Positions 1 through 6,125 of a DNA stretch of 10,098 nt are shown one piece after another; position 1 is the stretch's first letter; every line of letters starts with the position of its first letter. Made by a program: the position numbers and the translations under genes. This DNA is from Actinocrinis sp046724665. GTDB lineage: Bacteria > Actinomycetota > Actinomycetes > Streptomycetales > Catenulisporaceae. The stretch lies in contig JBKOWZ010000036.1 of assembly GCA_046724665.1 (NCBI GenBank), positions 1 to 10,098 of the forward strand, given 5' to 3'. Under the pieces are notes generated by a model that was given only the letters and a program-made list of their open reading frames with translations, searched no databases and was not told the origin of the DNA.

Positions 1-426
1 GCGCTGGCCCGCCGGGTGCAGCCGCTGCTGCGCGACGCGGCGGCGATCCCGCTGCGCCGGCTGGCCGAGGAGGTCGGGGCGACGGCGCACCTGACCGTCG
101 TGGACGGTACCGAAGCGCTGGCGGTCGCGGTCGTCGAGCCGACGTGGACGGATTACCACGTCGCCTACCGGGTCGGTTCGCGGCACGCGCTGGACCGCGG
201 CGCGGCGGGCCGCGCGATCGTGGCGTACCGCGATGCGGGCACCACGACGTACGTCGTCACGCACGGCGAGTTGCAGTCCGGGGCGTACGGCATCGCGGCC
301 CCGCTGGTGGATGTGCCCGGGATCGAGGCCTCAGTCGGCGTGATCTCGTTCGGCGAACTCGACCCGGCCCGCACCGGACCCCGCATCGTGCGCGCCGCCG
401 CCGAGGTCGCCAAGGCGCTGCGCTGA
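1..426 (+). CDS. IclR-family transcriptional regulator, C-terminal part (5' truncated by window edge)
   Basis: The reading frame is open from base 1 and ends at TGA 424-426; about 141 residues are visible. They match the ligand-binding (effector) domain of IclR-type regulators: a GAF-like fold with the strand HLTVVDGTEALAVAVVEP, the VGSRHALDRGAAGRAIVAY segment, then VTHGELQSGAYGIAAPLVDVPG and VGVISFGELD, and a final amphipathic helix ending AAEVAKALR. The N-terminal winged-helix DNA-binding domain would lie upstream of the window, so the internal GTG at 16 is not the likely start. IclR proteins usually repress or activate a nearby catabolic or transport operon in response to a small molecule. 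The ligand and target genes cannot be told from here. The last 96 bases overlap the 3' end of the convergent HTTM-DCC gene. Family call is by sequence pattern only. Confidence 0.8.
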   Translation, partial: ALARRVQPLLRDAAAIPLRRLAEEVGATAHLTVVDGTEALAVAVVEPTWTDYHVAYRVGSRHALDRGAAGRAIVAYRDAGTTTYVVTHGELQSGAYGIAAPLVDVPGIEASVGVISFGELDPARTGPRIVRAAAEVAKALR

Positions 427-1815
427 GGCGGGTTCGTCGCGTGCCGCCGTGACCGCGCAGGCGGGCGTCGAGCCGGGGAGCCGGTAGCGGTTCGCGGCGA
501 CGATCCGGTACACCAGCGCTGCGAACCAGGAGATCGGCGGGACCAGGATCAGCGCGCCGATCGGGCGCCACGGCCAGCGTGACCGCAGCAGTACGCGTGC
601 GACCGCTGAGGCGCCGGAACGGATCGGCGCGCGGTCCGAGGGCGGCAGCCACTGGACCGCGGTGGTGACCTGCGCCTCGGTCAGGCCGTGCGCCGCGAGG
701 TCGAGCGTCTGCCACGGCTCGAAGCGGACTGCCGGACGGCACCATCGCCTCAGCCAGTTGACGGACGCGGTACAGAAGGCGCAGTCTCCGTCGAACACGA
801 GGGTGGGCTGGAACCGCGCCGGCTGGAATACGGACACGTTCTCAGCGTAGGCCGGTCCCGCCAGGCGGCGCGCGGCGGCCTCCCAGAAGCGTCCCGGCAA
901 GAAGACCGCGTCGCCGACGAGCATGATCGCCGAGAAGAACGGCAGGCCGAGCAGCACCGCGATCGACGCGTGCATGAGCACGAGCACCGTGATGGCCAGG
1001 TACTTCAGCCGTGGCGCGAACACGATGAACGGGAATCCGGCCTGGACGAAGACGGTCACGTAGCCGGAGACCGCCACGACGAACGCGTGCCCGGCCAGCC
1101 AGGCGGACAGCCCCGGCCAGGGGTGGAACCAGTCGAGCCGCAGCACGTACGCCAGCGCGGAGCCGTCCTGCCACATCGAGCCCTGCACCTTGAGGAACCC
1201 GGCGGTGCCGTAGATCACGCAGATCTGCGCGGCGACCGCGAGCACCGAGCCGTTGTGCGCGACGGTCAGCATCCGCCGCCACGCCTCGGCCAGCTCGCCG
1301 CGCGGACGTGTACGTGTACCAGCGTGTGCGCGCCTGCGCGCGTCGAGGGACCAGTGTGTCCCGCAGGCGGTGAATGCCAGGTAGATCGACATCAGGGTCA
1401 GCACGTTGTCGCCGCCGTCGGTCAGCATCGGCGAGCGGTTTTCCAACGCGACCACGACCAGTGCGAACAGGATCGAGGCGATTCGCGTGTGCCAGCCGAG
1501 CGTGAAGGCGACGCCGATCGCGATCGCGGCGAGGTAGAAGAGGTTGAACTCGGTGGTGGTCAGGCCGGCGACCGAGGTGAGCCACGCGCGTATCACGCCG
1601 GACCAGTGCGCCTGCTCGGCGTACTGGCGGTCCAGCGCCGGGCTCCAGGGCGCGTCCGGGCCCCACATGGTGCCGCGTTCGCCCCACTCGCGCAGCAGGA
1701 ACAGCACCCACAGCGAGCCGTAGCCGATGCGCAGCACCGCGAGGCCGCGCGCCGCGATCAGCTGGGTGGTGACGGTCTCGTACCGGTCGGCGCACCACCG
1801 CAGCGCCCGGCTCAC
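331..1815 (-). CDS. HTTM (vitamin K-dependent gamma-carboxylase-like) membrane protein fused to a DCC/DUF393 thiol-oxidoreductase domain
   Basis: From GTG 1815 this is 494 residues. The start overlaps the upstream DUF5819 stop as GTGA (1812-1815), the usual sign of translational coupling; another in-frame GTG lies at 1824. Residues 1 to about 315 form a multi-helix membrane region with HTTM-like hallmarks: GGDNVL near 134-139, YGTAGFLKVQGSMWQDG near 202-218, and MHASIAVLLGLPFFS near 281-295. After a short linker, PTLVFDGDCAFC (about 337-348) is the DCC motif of DUF393, with a CxxC-type pair at Cys345 and Cys348. The domain runs to NRYRLPG (about 442-448). Seen: both domains in one frame. Known: HTTM proteins include gamma-carboxylase-like and SdpB-like membrane proteins, and DCC proteins are predicted thiol-disulfide oxidoreductases. 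Inferred: a membrane enzyme acting with the DUF5819 partner; the reaction is unknown. The last 31 residues are antisense to the IclR gene and have low-complexity G/A/R composition. Confidence 0.88.
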   Translation of the reverse strand: MSRALRWCADRYETVTTQLIAARGLAVLRIGYGSLWVLFLLREWGERGTMWGPDAPWSPALDRQYAEQAHWSGVIRAWLTSVAGLTTTEFNLFYLAAIAIGVAFTLGWHTRIASILFALVVVALENRSPMLTDGGDNVLTLMSIYLAFTACGTHWSLDARRRAHAGTRTRPRGELAEAWRRMLTVAHNGSVLAVAAQICVIYGTAGFLKVQGSMWQDGSALAYVLRLDWFHPWPGLSAWLAGHAFVVAVSGYVTVFVQAGFPFIVFAPRLKYLAITVLVLMHASIAVLLGLPFFSAIMLVGDAVFLPGRFWEAAARRLAGPAYAENVSVFQPARFQPTLVFDGDCAFCTASVNWLRRWCRPAVRFEPWQTLDLAAHGLTEAQVTTAVQWLPPSDRAPIRSGASAVARVLLRSRWPWRPIGALILVPPISWFAALVYRIVAANRYRLPGSTPACAVTAARDEPASAQRLGDLGGGAHDAGSGAGRVEFAERDHAD

Positions 1816-2438
1816 CTGGTCCACCAGGTCAGCGTGCGGGTCTGCGGCGCGGTCTGCGCGGCGGTGCGCCCCGGCCCGGGTATCAGCGTCGTGATCGCGC
1901 GGACCTGCACCGAGCCGATCGCGTCGCCGACCCGGCCGTGCAACTTGTCGAGCACGAGGTTGAGCAGGTACCGCTGCATGATGTCGGCGTTACCGGCGGT
2001 CGGGTCGCCGTTGTCGTTGTGCGTCGCGACCCACTCGAACCAGGCGTTGCGCAGGCCGTTCTCGGCGATGTGCCCGGGGACCGGATCGCCGAGGACCGCC
2101 GCCTCGTCCTGCGCGGTCAGGTCGATCCAGTCGGTGACGTGGCCGTCCGGCGTCAGGCTGGCCCGGGCCTGCACGCGTACGTTCTCCGAGATCGGGTTCG
2201 GCGCGAACAGCCGCCAGTTCTGCGTGAACAGCGGGTCCATCCACCAGTGCAGCTGCTTCGCGTAACGCTGCGAAACCGGGTTGGTCGGCGCGTTGTAGAA
2301 GAAGGTGGCCGACAGGTGCACCCCGAGGACCGCCGCCACGGCGAGCGTCGTGCCGGCGACGAGCGCGCGCGACCAGCGCCGGGTCAGCGGCGCCGGCGGC
2401 TGCCCGGGCGCGGGTGGTCCAGATATGGACTCGCTCAT
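1812..2438 (-). CDS. DUF5819-like single-pass membrane protein
   Basis: This protein has 208 residues. A proline-rich cytoplasmic N terminus (about 1-20) and basic residues (TRRWSR) precede one hydrophobic helix (about 24-46). The rest is a likely extracytoplasmic domain carrying LHWWMDPLFTQNWRLFAPNP (63-82), the most diagnostic segment, which I associate with the DUF5819 family. A WIDLT strand near 104-108 and FEWVATHNDN near 134-143 follow. There is no catalytic motif I can name. The start at ATG 2438 is supported by a TANNNT hexamer 7 nt upstream (leaderless). It is the first gene of a two-gene unit, with the HTTM-DCC gene starting inside its stop codon, so the two products probably work together in the membrane. 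Homologues next to HTTM proteins are familiar in actinomycetes; function is unknown. The size and topology resemble SdpA (one helix plus an outside domain), but that is a hypothesis. Confidence 0.82.
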   Translation of the reverse strand: MSESISGPPAPGQPPAPLTRRWSRALVAGTTLAVAAVLGVHLSATFFYNAPTNPVSQRYAKQLHWWMDPLFTQNWRLFAPNPISENVRVQARASLTPDGHVTDWIDLTAQDEAAVLGDPVPGHIAENGLRNAWFEWVATHNDNGDPTAGNADIMQRYLLNLVLDKLHGRVGDAIGSVQVRAITTLIPGPGRTAAQTAPQTRTLTWWTR

Positions 2439-2445
2439 CGCCGAG

Positions 2446-2451
2446 AGCGTA
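2446..2451 (-). promoter_or_regulatory. Candidate -10 element and leaderless start for the DUF5819 / HTTM-DCC unit
   Basis: Read on the minus strand the sequence is TACGCT, then CTCGGCG (7 nt), then the ATG at 2438. TACGCT fits the actinobacterial -10 consensus TANNNT. The 7-nt gap puts the expected transcription start on or next to the A of the ATG. No Shine-Dalgarno sequence is present in the gap. No good -35 hexamer is visible at 16-18 nt. Confidence 0.55.
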
Positions 2452-2475
2452 CCCGGGGCCGTTGCGCGTTTCCGC

Positions 2476-2481
2476 TAATCT
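2476..2481 (+). promoter_or_regulatory. Candidate -10 element and leaderless start for the RDD gene
   Basis: TAATCT is followed by CGCCTAC (7 nt) and the ATG at 2489. There is no purine-rich ribosome binding site upstream of this ATG, so leaderless translation is the simplest reading. The element lies 25 bp from the oppositely oriented -10 of the DUF5819 gene, so the two promoters share a very short divergent region. No clear -35 is visible. Confidence 0.6.
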
Positions 2482-2488
2482 CGCCTAC

Positions 2489-3295
2489 ATGACCACGGGG
2501 CCAGAGGCGGGTTATTACGCGGACCCGTCGATACCGGGATATATCCGCTACTGGGACGGCGCGCAGTGGGTCGAGGGCACGAGCCGGCCCGCGCCCGTGC
2601 AGCAGCAGCTACAACCGGAGCCAGAGCCGGAGCCGGAAGCGGCCCAATCCGTCGCGACCATGGTCGTGCCGTCGGCCTATGGGACCCGCGGCGCCTATGG
2701 ATCGGGCTGGGCCTCGGGCAGCGGCTCGCCGTTCGACGCGATACCCGGCCTGTACCGCAGTCTGGAGCAGGAAGAGGACGGGGCGGCCGAACCCGAGGTC
2801 CGAGTGGTCGAGCTGGCCTCGGCGGGCTCGCGGGTGCTCGCGCGGATCATCGACTTCGGCATCGCGGTCACGCTCTCCGCCCCGGCGAGCGTCACGCTGC
2901 TGCTGATCGCGCACCGACACGACCACGCGTACGTCGAGCGGCTGCGGCTGCACGCCAAGACGACGTACCGCACGCTCGGCATGGACGCCACCGGAATCGC
3001 GTTGTGGGCGGCCGCCGTGCTCGTGGTGATCCTGGCGGCCATCGCCTTCGAGGCCTATCGGCTGCCGCGCTCCGGCCAGACGACCGGCCGCCGCCTCGTC
3101 GGCGTCCAGGTGATAACCGCGGACGCCGACGACGACGTGTCCGGCGCACGCGCCACGACGCGTGCGTTCCTGTTCTGGCTGCTGGCCCTCATCCCGCTCA
3201 TCGACGTGCTCGCCCTCGGCGGGATGCTGTGGGGTCGGCCCTATCGGCAGGGCCTGCACGAGAAGCTGAGCGGGACGCTGAGTATCCGCGCGTAG
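2489..3295 (+). CDS. DUF2510 - RDD domain membrane protein
   Basis: This protein has 268 residues from ATG 2489. I preferred this start to an in-frame upstream GTG at 2414 because the conserved N-terminal domain begins right after it and a leaderless promoter precedes it. Residues 7-31 (AGYYADPSIPGYIRYWDGAQ onward) are a DUF2510 motif, a short tryptophan-containing module common at the N terminus of actinobacterial membrane proteins. A disordered Q/P/E-rich linker follows (QPEPEPEPE near 42-50), then a G/S/Y-rich stretch to about 90. The RDD domain starts at SRVLARIIDF (Arg115, Arg119, Asp122) with membrane helices near 120-141, 168-188 and 225-247. It includes the usual GQTTGRRLVGVQV loop (196-208) and the closing QGLHEKLSGT (254-263). 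RDD proteins are poorly defined integral membrane proteins, some implicated in ion transport; no substrate can be assigned here. It is divergent from DUF5819 and convergent with the next gene. Confidence 0.9.
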   Translation: MTTGPEAGYYADPSIPGYIRYWDGAQWVEGTSRPAPVQQQLQPEPEPEPEAAQSVATMVVPSAYGTRGAYGSGWASGSGSPFDAIPGLYRSLEQEEDGAAEPEVRVVELASAGSRVLARIIDFGIAVTLSAPASVTLLLIAHRHDHAYVERLRLHAKTTYRTLGMDATGIALWAAAVLVVILAAIAFEAYRLPRSGQTTGRRLVGVQVITADADDDVSGARATTRAFLFWLLALIPLIDVLALGGMLWGRPYRQGLHEKLSGTLSIRA

Positions 3296-3324
3296 CGCGT
3301 CGGACCTCGGCCCTGGTACTGCGT

Positions 3325-4155
3325 CTAAAGCGCCTCGCCGTACTGCCGAGCCTTCGGCAGCAGGTCGAGATCGCTGAGCGAGTCCACCACCGGTGCGACC
3401 TTCGTCACCGCGAACCCGTCCAGCAGGGCTCTGATCCGGCGCGCGGACTCGTCGTCGAGTTCGCGTACCGCGTCAACCACGTCCACCTGGTCCGTGCGCG
3501 CGAGTTGCGCGCCGACCTCGGCGCCGCTCTCGCCGCGCAGCGCGGCGGCCGTGGCGAGCAGGACGTTGAGGATCCCCGGCAGGTTGGTGGCCCGCGGATC
3601 GGTGACCGCCCGCCAGGCTCCGCAGTCCCAGGAGAACGAGCAGCGCTCGCCCACCGCCGCCCGGATCGCGTCTACCAGCACCGGAGCGTCCGGCGCGTCC
3701 ACGCCGCACACGGCGAACCGCACGGCGCGGCCGCGGGCCAGGATCAGGCTCAGCGCGTCGCGCCAGCCCGGCTCCAGGGCCAGGCCGATCGTCACCGCGG
3801 CGCTGCGGGGAAGGTCGGTCAGCGCGGCGAGGCCGCGGTGCACCGACTCGACGCAGTGCCGGTCGCGCTCGTGCACGACGTCGATGCCGACCGCGGGCCA
3901 GACCTCGGCCGCCGCGCGGTACCCGGCCAGCGCCTTCGGCGCCGAGCCGTGAATCAGTACTGGAAGATCCGGCTGCCCGCCGTCGTTCCAGCGCTGCGCG
4001 TCGAGCGCGCGGCGCCCTACTGCGGGCAGGGCACTGGCCTGAGGTTTCGCCGCGTCGGCGGCGCGCGTGCGGCGGCTTGCGCCGCCCGGCCGGTGAACGA
4101 GCGAAAAGTCGTCAAGCAATGCGTTTAGTAAGAACATCGGTACAGCCCGTGACAT
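3325..4155 (-). CDS. Unrecognised 276-residue protein
   Basis: I do not recognise this family. The start at ATG 4155 is chosen because a well-spaced -35/-10 promoter ends 7 nt upstream; the longer TTG start at 4191 falls inside the -35 hexamer. The N terminus (MSRAVPMFLLNALLDDFSLV) is mildly hydrophobic but is followed by acidic residues, so it is not a convincing signal peptide. A basic, alanine-rich linker follows (about 22-45). The remainder looks like a soluble alternating alpha/beta domain with strands such as LPVLIHG and AVTIGLAL, and a cysteine/tryptophan patch CSFSWDCGAW in the middle (about residues 171-180). It ends in a helical stretch (ESARRIRALLDGF) and LLPKARQYGEAL. There are no transmembrane helices and no nucleotide-binding or helix-turn-helix motif. 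Codon use matches its neighbours, so it appears to be a real, resident gene. It is monocistronic, convergent with the RDD gene and divergent from the ABC operon. Confidence 0.72.
   Translation of the reverse strand: MSRAVPMFLLNALLDDFSLVHRPGGASRRTRAADAAKPQASALPAVGRRALDAQRWNDGGQPDLPVLIHGSAPKALAGYRAAAEVWPAVGIDVVHERDRHCVESVHRGLAALTDLPRSAAVTIGLALEPGWRDALSLILARGRAVRFAVCGVDAPDAPVLVDAIRAAVGERCSFSWDCGAWRAVTDPRATNLPGILNVLLATAAALRGESGAEVGAQLARTDQVDVVDAVRELDDESARRIRALLDGFAVTKVAPVVDSLSDLDLLPKARQYGEAL
3343..3360. terminator. Perfect hairpin downstream of the RDD gene
   Basis: CTGCCGA (3343-3349), a 4-nt loop, then TCGGCAG (3354-3360) is a perfect 7-bp inverted repeat 47 nt past the RDD stop codon. There is no T-tract, as is common in high-GC actinomycetes, so it could be a U-less terminator for the + strand transcript. 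It lies inside the last codons of the convergent gene (encoding LPKARQ), so part of its sequence is constrained by coding. Terminator function is an inference. Confidence 0.35.
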
Positions 4156-4162
4156 GTCGGTC

Positions 4163-4191
4163 ACGCTAGCGCCGCCCCGGGGGTCCGACAA
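4163..4191 (-). promoter_or_regulatory. Promoter with -35 and -10 of the unrecognised gene, leaderless
   Basis: On the minus strand TTGTCG (4191-4186) is followed by a 17-nt spacer, TAGCGT (4168-4163), GACCGAC (7 nt) and the ATG at 4155. The -35 matches TTGaC-type sites at four of six positions, the spacer is ideal, and the -10 fits TANNNT. It is the most complete promoter in the window. It predicts transcription starting at or next to the ATG. Confidence 0.65.
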
Positions 4192-4295
4192 TGCGCCGCG
4201 ATGTTAATTCGCCGCGTCGGTTCACCACGGGACCGCACAATTTTCCCTTTACGCTACGGCGCTCACCGCGCATGACGTCCTGATTGCGCCGCGCG

Positions 4296-4324
4296 CACGG
4301 CGCCCGCAACCCGCGCGCGCCGTG
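4296..4324. promoter_or_regulatory. GC-rich stem-loop in the upstream region of the ABC operon
   Basis: CACGGCGC (4296-4303) and GCGCCGTG (4317-4324) form a perfect 8-bp inverted repeat around a 13-nt loop, 72 nt before the ABC start codon. It sits in the 241-bp divergent region, the largest non-coding stretch of the window. It could be a leader hairpin, an attenuator or an operator. No T-tract follows. High GC makes chance hairpins more likely, so this is moderate evidence only. Confidence 0.35.
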
Positions 4325-4337
4325 TCCACATCGTGGA
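4325..4337. promoter_or_regulatory. Short palindrome upstream of the ABC operon, possible operator
   Basis: TCCAC-ATC-GTGGA is a perfect 5-bp inverted repeat with 3-nt spacer, immediately next to the 8-bp stem-loop and 59 nt before the ABC start. Its size suits a dimeric repressor half-site pair, but no regulator gene is linked to it in the window. Function is unproven. Confidence 0.25.
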
Positions 4338-4396
4338 ATTCGCTGCGAGGGCCGCCCGGGTGACGCCACGCTGGTTCCGATTAATAGGGAGGGACC

Positions 4397-5287
4397 ATGC
4401 ATATTAGACGAGGCGCCGGCCCTCGACCCCGGCCGGGCGCCGAGGGCACCATCGTGGCACAGGGCCTGACCAAGGTCTTCCACACCACGGCCCGCCGCCC
4501 CGGACCGCTGTCCGCCGTCACGTCCCTGATCCGGCCGCAGCGGGTCGCGAAGGTCGCCGTGTCCGACGTCAGCTTCCGGATCGACCCCGGGCAGCTGGTC
4601 GCCTTCCTCGGCCCGAACGGCGCGGGCAAGTCAACCACCATCAAGATGCTGACGGGCATCCTCACCCCGACCAGCGGCCGGGCCGAGGTCAACGGCCTGG
4701 TGCCGCACCGGGAGCGGATCGCCAACGCCCGGCGGGTCGGCGCGGTCTTCGGGCAGCGCTCGCAGCTGTGGTGGGACCTGCCGGCCCGCGACTCGCTCGG
4801 CGTGCTGGCCGACATCCACGGCGTGCCGCCGGCGCGCTTCCGCGAGCAGGTCGCCGCCTTCGACCGGATCCTGGAGCTGTCGGCCTTCTGGGACACCCGC
4901 GCCCGGCAGCTGTCGCTCGGCCAACGGGTGCGCTGCGACCTGGCCGCCGCGCTGATCCACGACCCGGCGGTGCTTTACCTCGACGAGCCGACCATCGGCA
5001 TGGACGTGGTGGTCAAGGAGCAGGTGCGCGAGTTCCTGCGGGACCAGGTCGAGCAGCGCGGCCGCACCGTGGTGCTCACCACGCACGACATGACGGAGGT
5101 CGAACGGCTCGCCGAGCGCGTGGTGCTGATCAACGGCGGACGGATCGTCTACGACGGCGACCTGGGCACACTGCGCCGCACCCACGCCGGCACCGTCACG
5201 GGCACGGCAGACCTCGAAGACATCATGCGCCGAGCCTTCGGCGACCGGGCGCAGACCGAGGCACTCGAGACGACGGTGCGTCAGTGA
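4397..5287 (+). CDS. ABC transporter ATP-binding protein (ABC-2/DUF990-type exporter)
   Basis: This protein has 296 residues. The ATG at 4397 follows a strong Shine-Dalgarno sequence (AGGGAGGGA, 4386-4394). Walker A GPNGAGKST is at 72-80, the Q-loop region VFGQRSQLWWDLP at 118-129, the signature LSLGQ at 172-176, Walker B VLYLDEPT at 192-199 and the switch His230 in TTHD. All key ATPase residues are present, so it should be active. The GQRSQLWWDLP Q-loop is the form I associate with ATPases that pair with DUF990 permeases. An insert before the core (about 31-50, with a LIRP segment) is also usual in this subgroup. The product energises the two permeases downstream at the cytoplasmic membrane. 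Its stop overlaps the next start by 4 bases (GTGA, 5284-5287), so synthesis of the ATPase and first permease is probably coupled. Substrate is unknown; some relatives are annotated as viologen-exporter-type systems. Confidence 0.93.
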   Translation: MHIRRGAGPRPRPGAEGTIVAQGLTKVFHTTARRPGPLSAVTSLIRPQRVAKVAVSDVSFRIDPGQLVAFLGPNGAGKSTTIKMLTGILTPTSGRAEVNGLVPHRERIANARRVGAVFGQRSQLWWDLPARDSLGVLADIHGVPPARFREQVAAFDRILELSAFWDTRARQLSLGQRVRCDLAAALIHDPAVLYLDEPTIGMDVVVKEQVREFLRDQVEQRGRTVVLTTHDMTEVERLAERVVLINGGRIVYDGDLGTLRRTHAGTVTGTADLEDIMRRAFGDRAQTEALETTVRQ

Positions 5288-6123
5288 CCACCGCCGCCCT
5301 CGAACCGACCGCGTACGCGCGCCAGTCCGGCCGCGCCTGGCGGGCCGCGCGCGTCACCGTGCTCAGCGAGTTCTACGAGCGGGGCCGGGTCTTCTCGACG
5401 CTGTTCATGCTCGCCGCGCGGGCCGCGCTGACCTACTGGCTGTGGCGCGCGCTCTACGCCTCGACGGCCAGCAGCGCCGGGCTCGACGCCCGGCAGGCGA
5501 CCACGTACGCGATGCTCGGCGTGTTCTACATCGCGTTCCGCACGGTCAACCGCTGGGCCGGACGCGACATGCTGGTGCAGCACATGCTCGAGGGCACCAT
5601 CGCGTACTGGTTCCTGCGGCCGGTCAGCCCGCGGCGCTACTACTGGATCCGGGCCTGCGGGGACCTGGCGTACGGGGCCTGCTGGGCGGCGCTCGCCTAC
5701 GGCGTCTGCCTGGCCGGCGGGTTCATCGCGCCGCCGGCCGGCCCGCGGGCGGCCCTCGCGGCGCTCGCCACGACGGCGCTCGGCCTGGTCATCCTCTACT
5801 ACCTAAAACTGCTGATCGACCTGGCCTGCTTCTGGACCGTGGTGAACACCCAACTGGTGGTGATGTATGAGATCGTGCAGAACGTGCTGGCCGGGGCGCT
5901 GATCCCGCTGTGGTTCTTCCCCTCCTGGTTCGCCTCCTTCGACCGGCTGCTGCCGTTCCAGGGCACGCTGAACGTCCCGCTCTCGCTGTACATCGGCCGC
6001 ACGCCGGTGAGCCGGCTGGGCGGCGAGCTGGCAGTTCAGGCGGCCTGGATCGCGGCCCTCGCGCTGATCACCTCGCTGGTGTGGCGGCGCGCGGCCGCCC
6101 GCGTCACGGTGCTGGGAGGCTGA
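5284..6123 (+). CDS. ABC-2 family permease 1 (DUF990-like)
   Basis: This protein has 279 residues from GTG 5284, which overlaps the ATPase stop. About six hydrophobic segments are visible (roughly 38-58, 72-88, 126-148, 156-178, 186-211, 250-267). The cytoplasmic loop EGTIAYWFLRPVSPRRYYWIR (103-123) corresponds to the conserved 'LLRP.S' region found after the second helix in DUF990/ABC2_membrane_6 permeases. It has no signal peptide and no solute-binding domain. The absence of a substrate-binding protein gene nearby points to export rather than import. It should form a heterodimeric channel with permease 2, since both are encoded in tandem and neither is obviously duplicated from the other beyond the shared loop. 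Confidence 0.88.
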   Translation: MTTAALEPTAYARQSGRAWRAARVTVLSEFYERGRVFSTLFMLAARAALTYWLWRALYASTASSAGLDARQATTYAMLGVFYIAFRTVNRWAGRDMLVQHMLEGTIAYWFLRPVSPRRYYWIRACGDLAYGACWAALAYGVCLAGGFIAPPAGPRAALAALATTALGLVILYYLKLLIDLACFWTVVNTQLVVMYEIVQNVLAGALIPLWFFPSWFASFDRLLPFQGTLNVPLSLYIGRTPVSRLGGELAVQAAWIAALALITSLVWRRAAARVTVLGG

Positions 6124-6125
6124 CC

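Noticed and set aside
1308..1342. GTGTACGTGTACC-type and GCGTGTGCGCGCCTGCGCGCG runs as a possible repeat or regulatory element
   Set aside because: They lie inside the HTTM coding frame, in an Arg-rich loop between helices, and are explained by coding bias.
688..2265. A 525-codon open frame on the + strand
   Set aside because: It is antisense to the HTTM-DCC and DUF5819 genes, has an Arg/Gly/Glu/His-biased composition without domains, and is a normal artefact of very high GC.
2566..4128. A 520-codon open frame on the + strand
   Set aside because: It crosses two well-supported genes in other frames or on the other strand and is an Arg/Pro/Ala-rich product with no recognisable motif.
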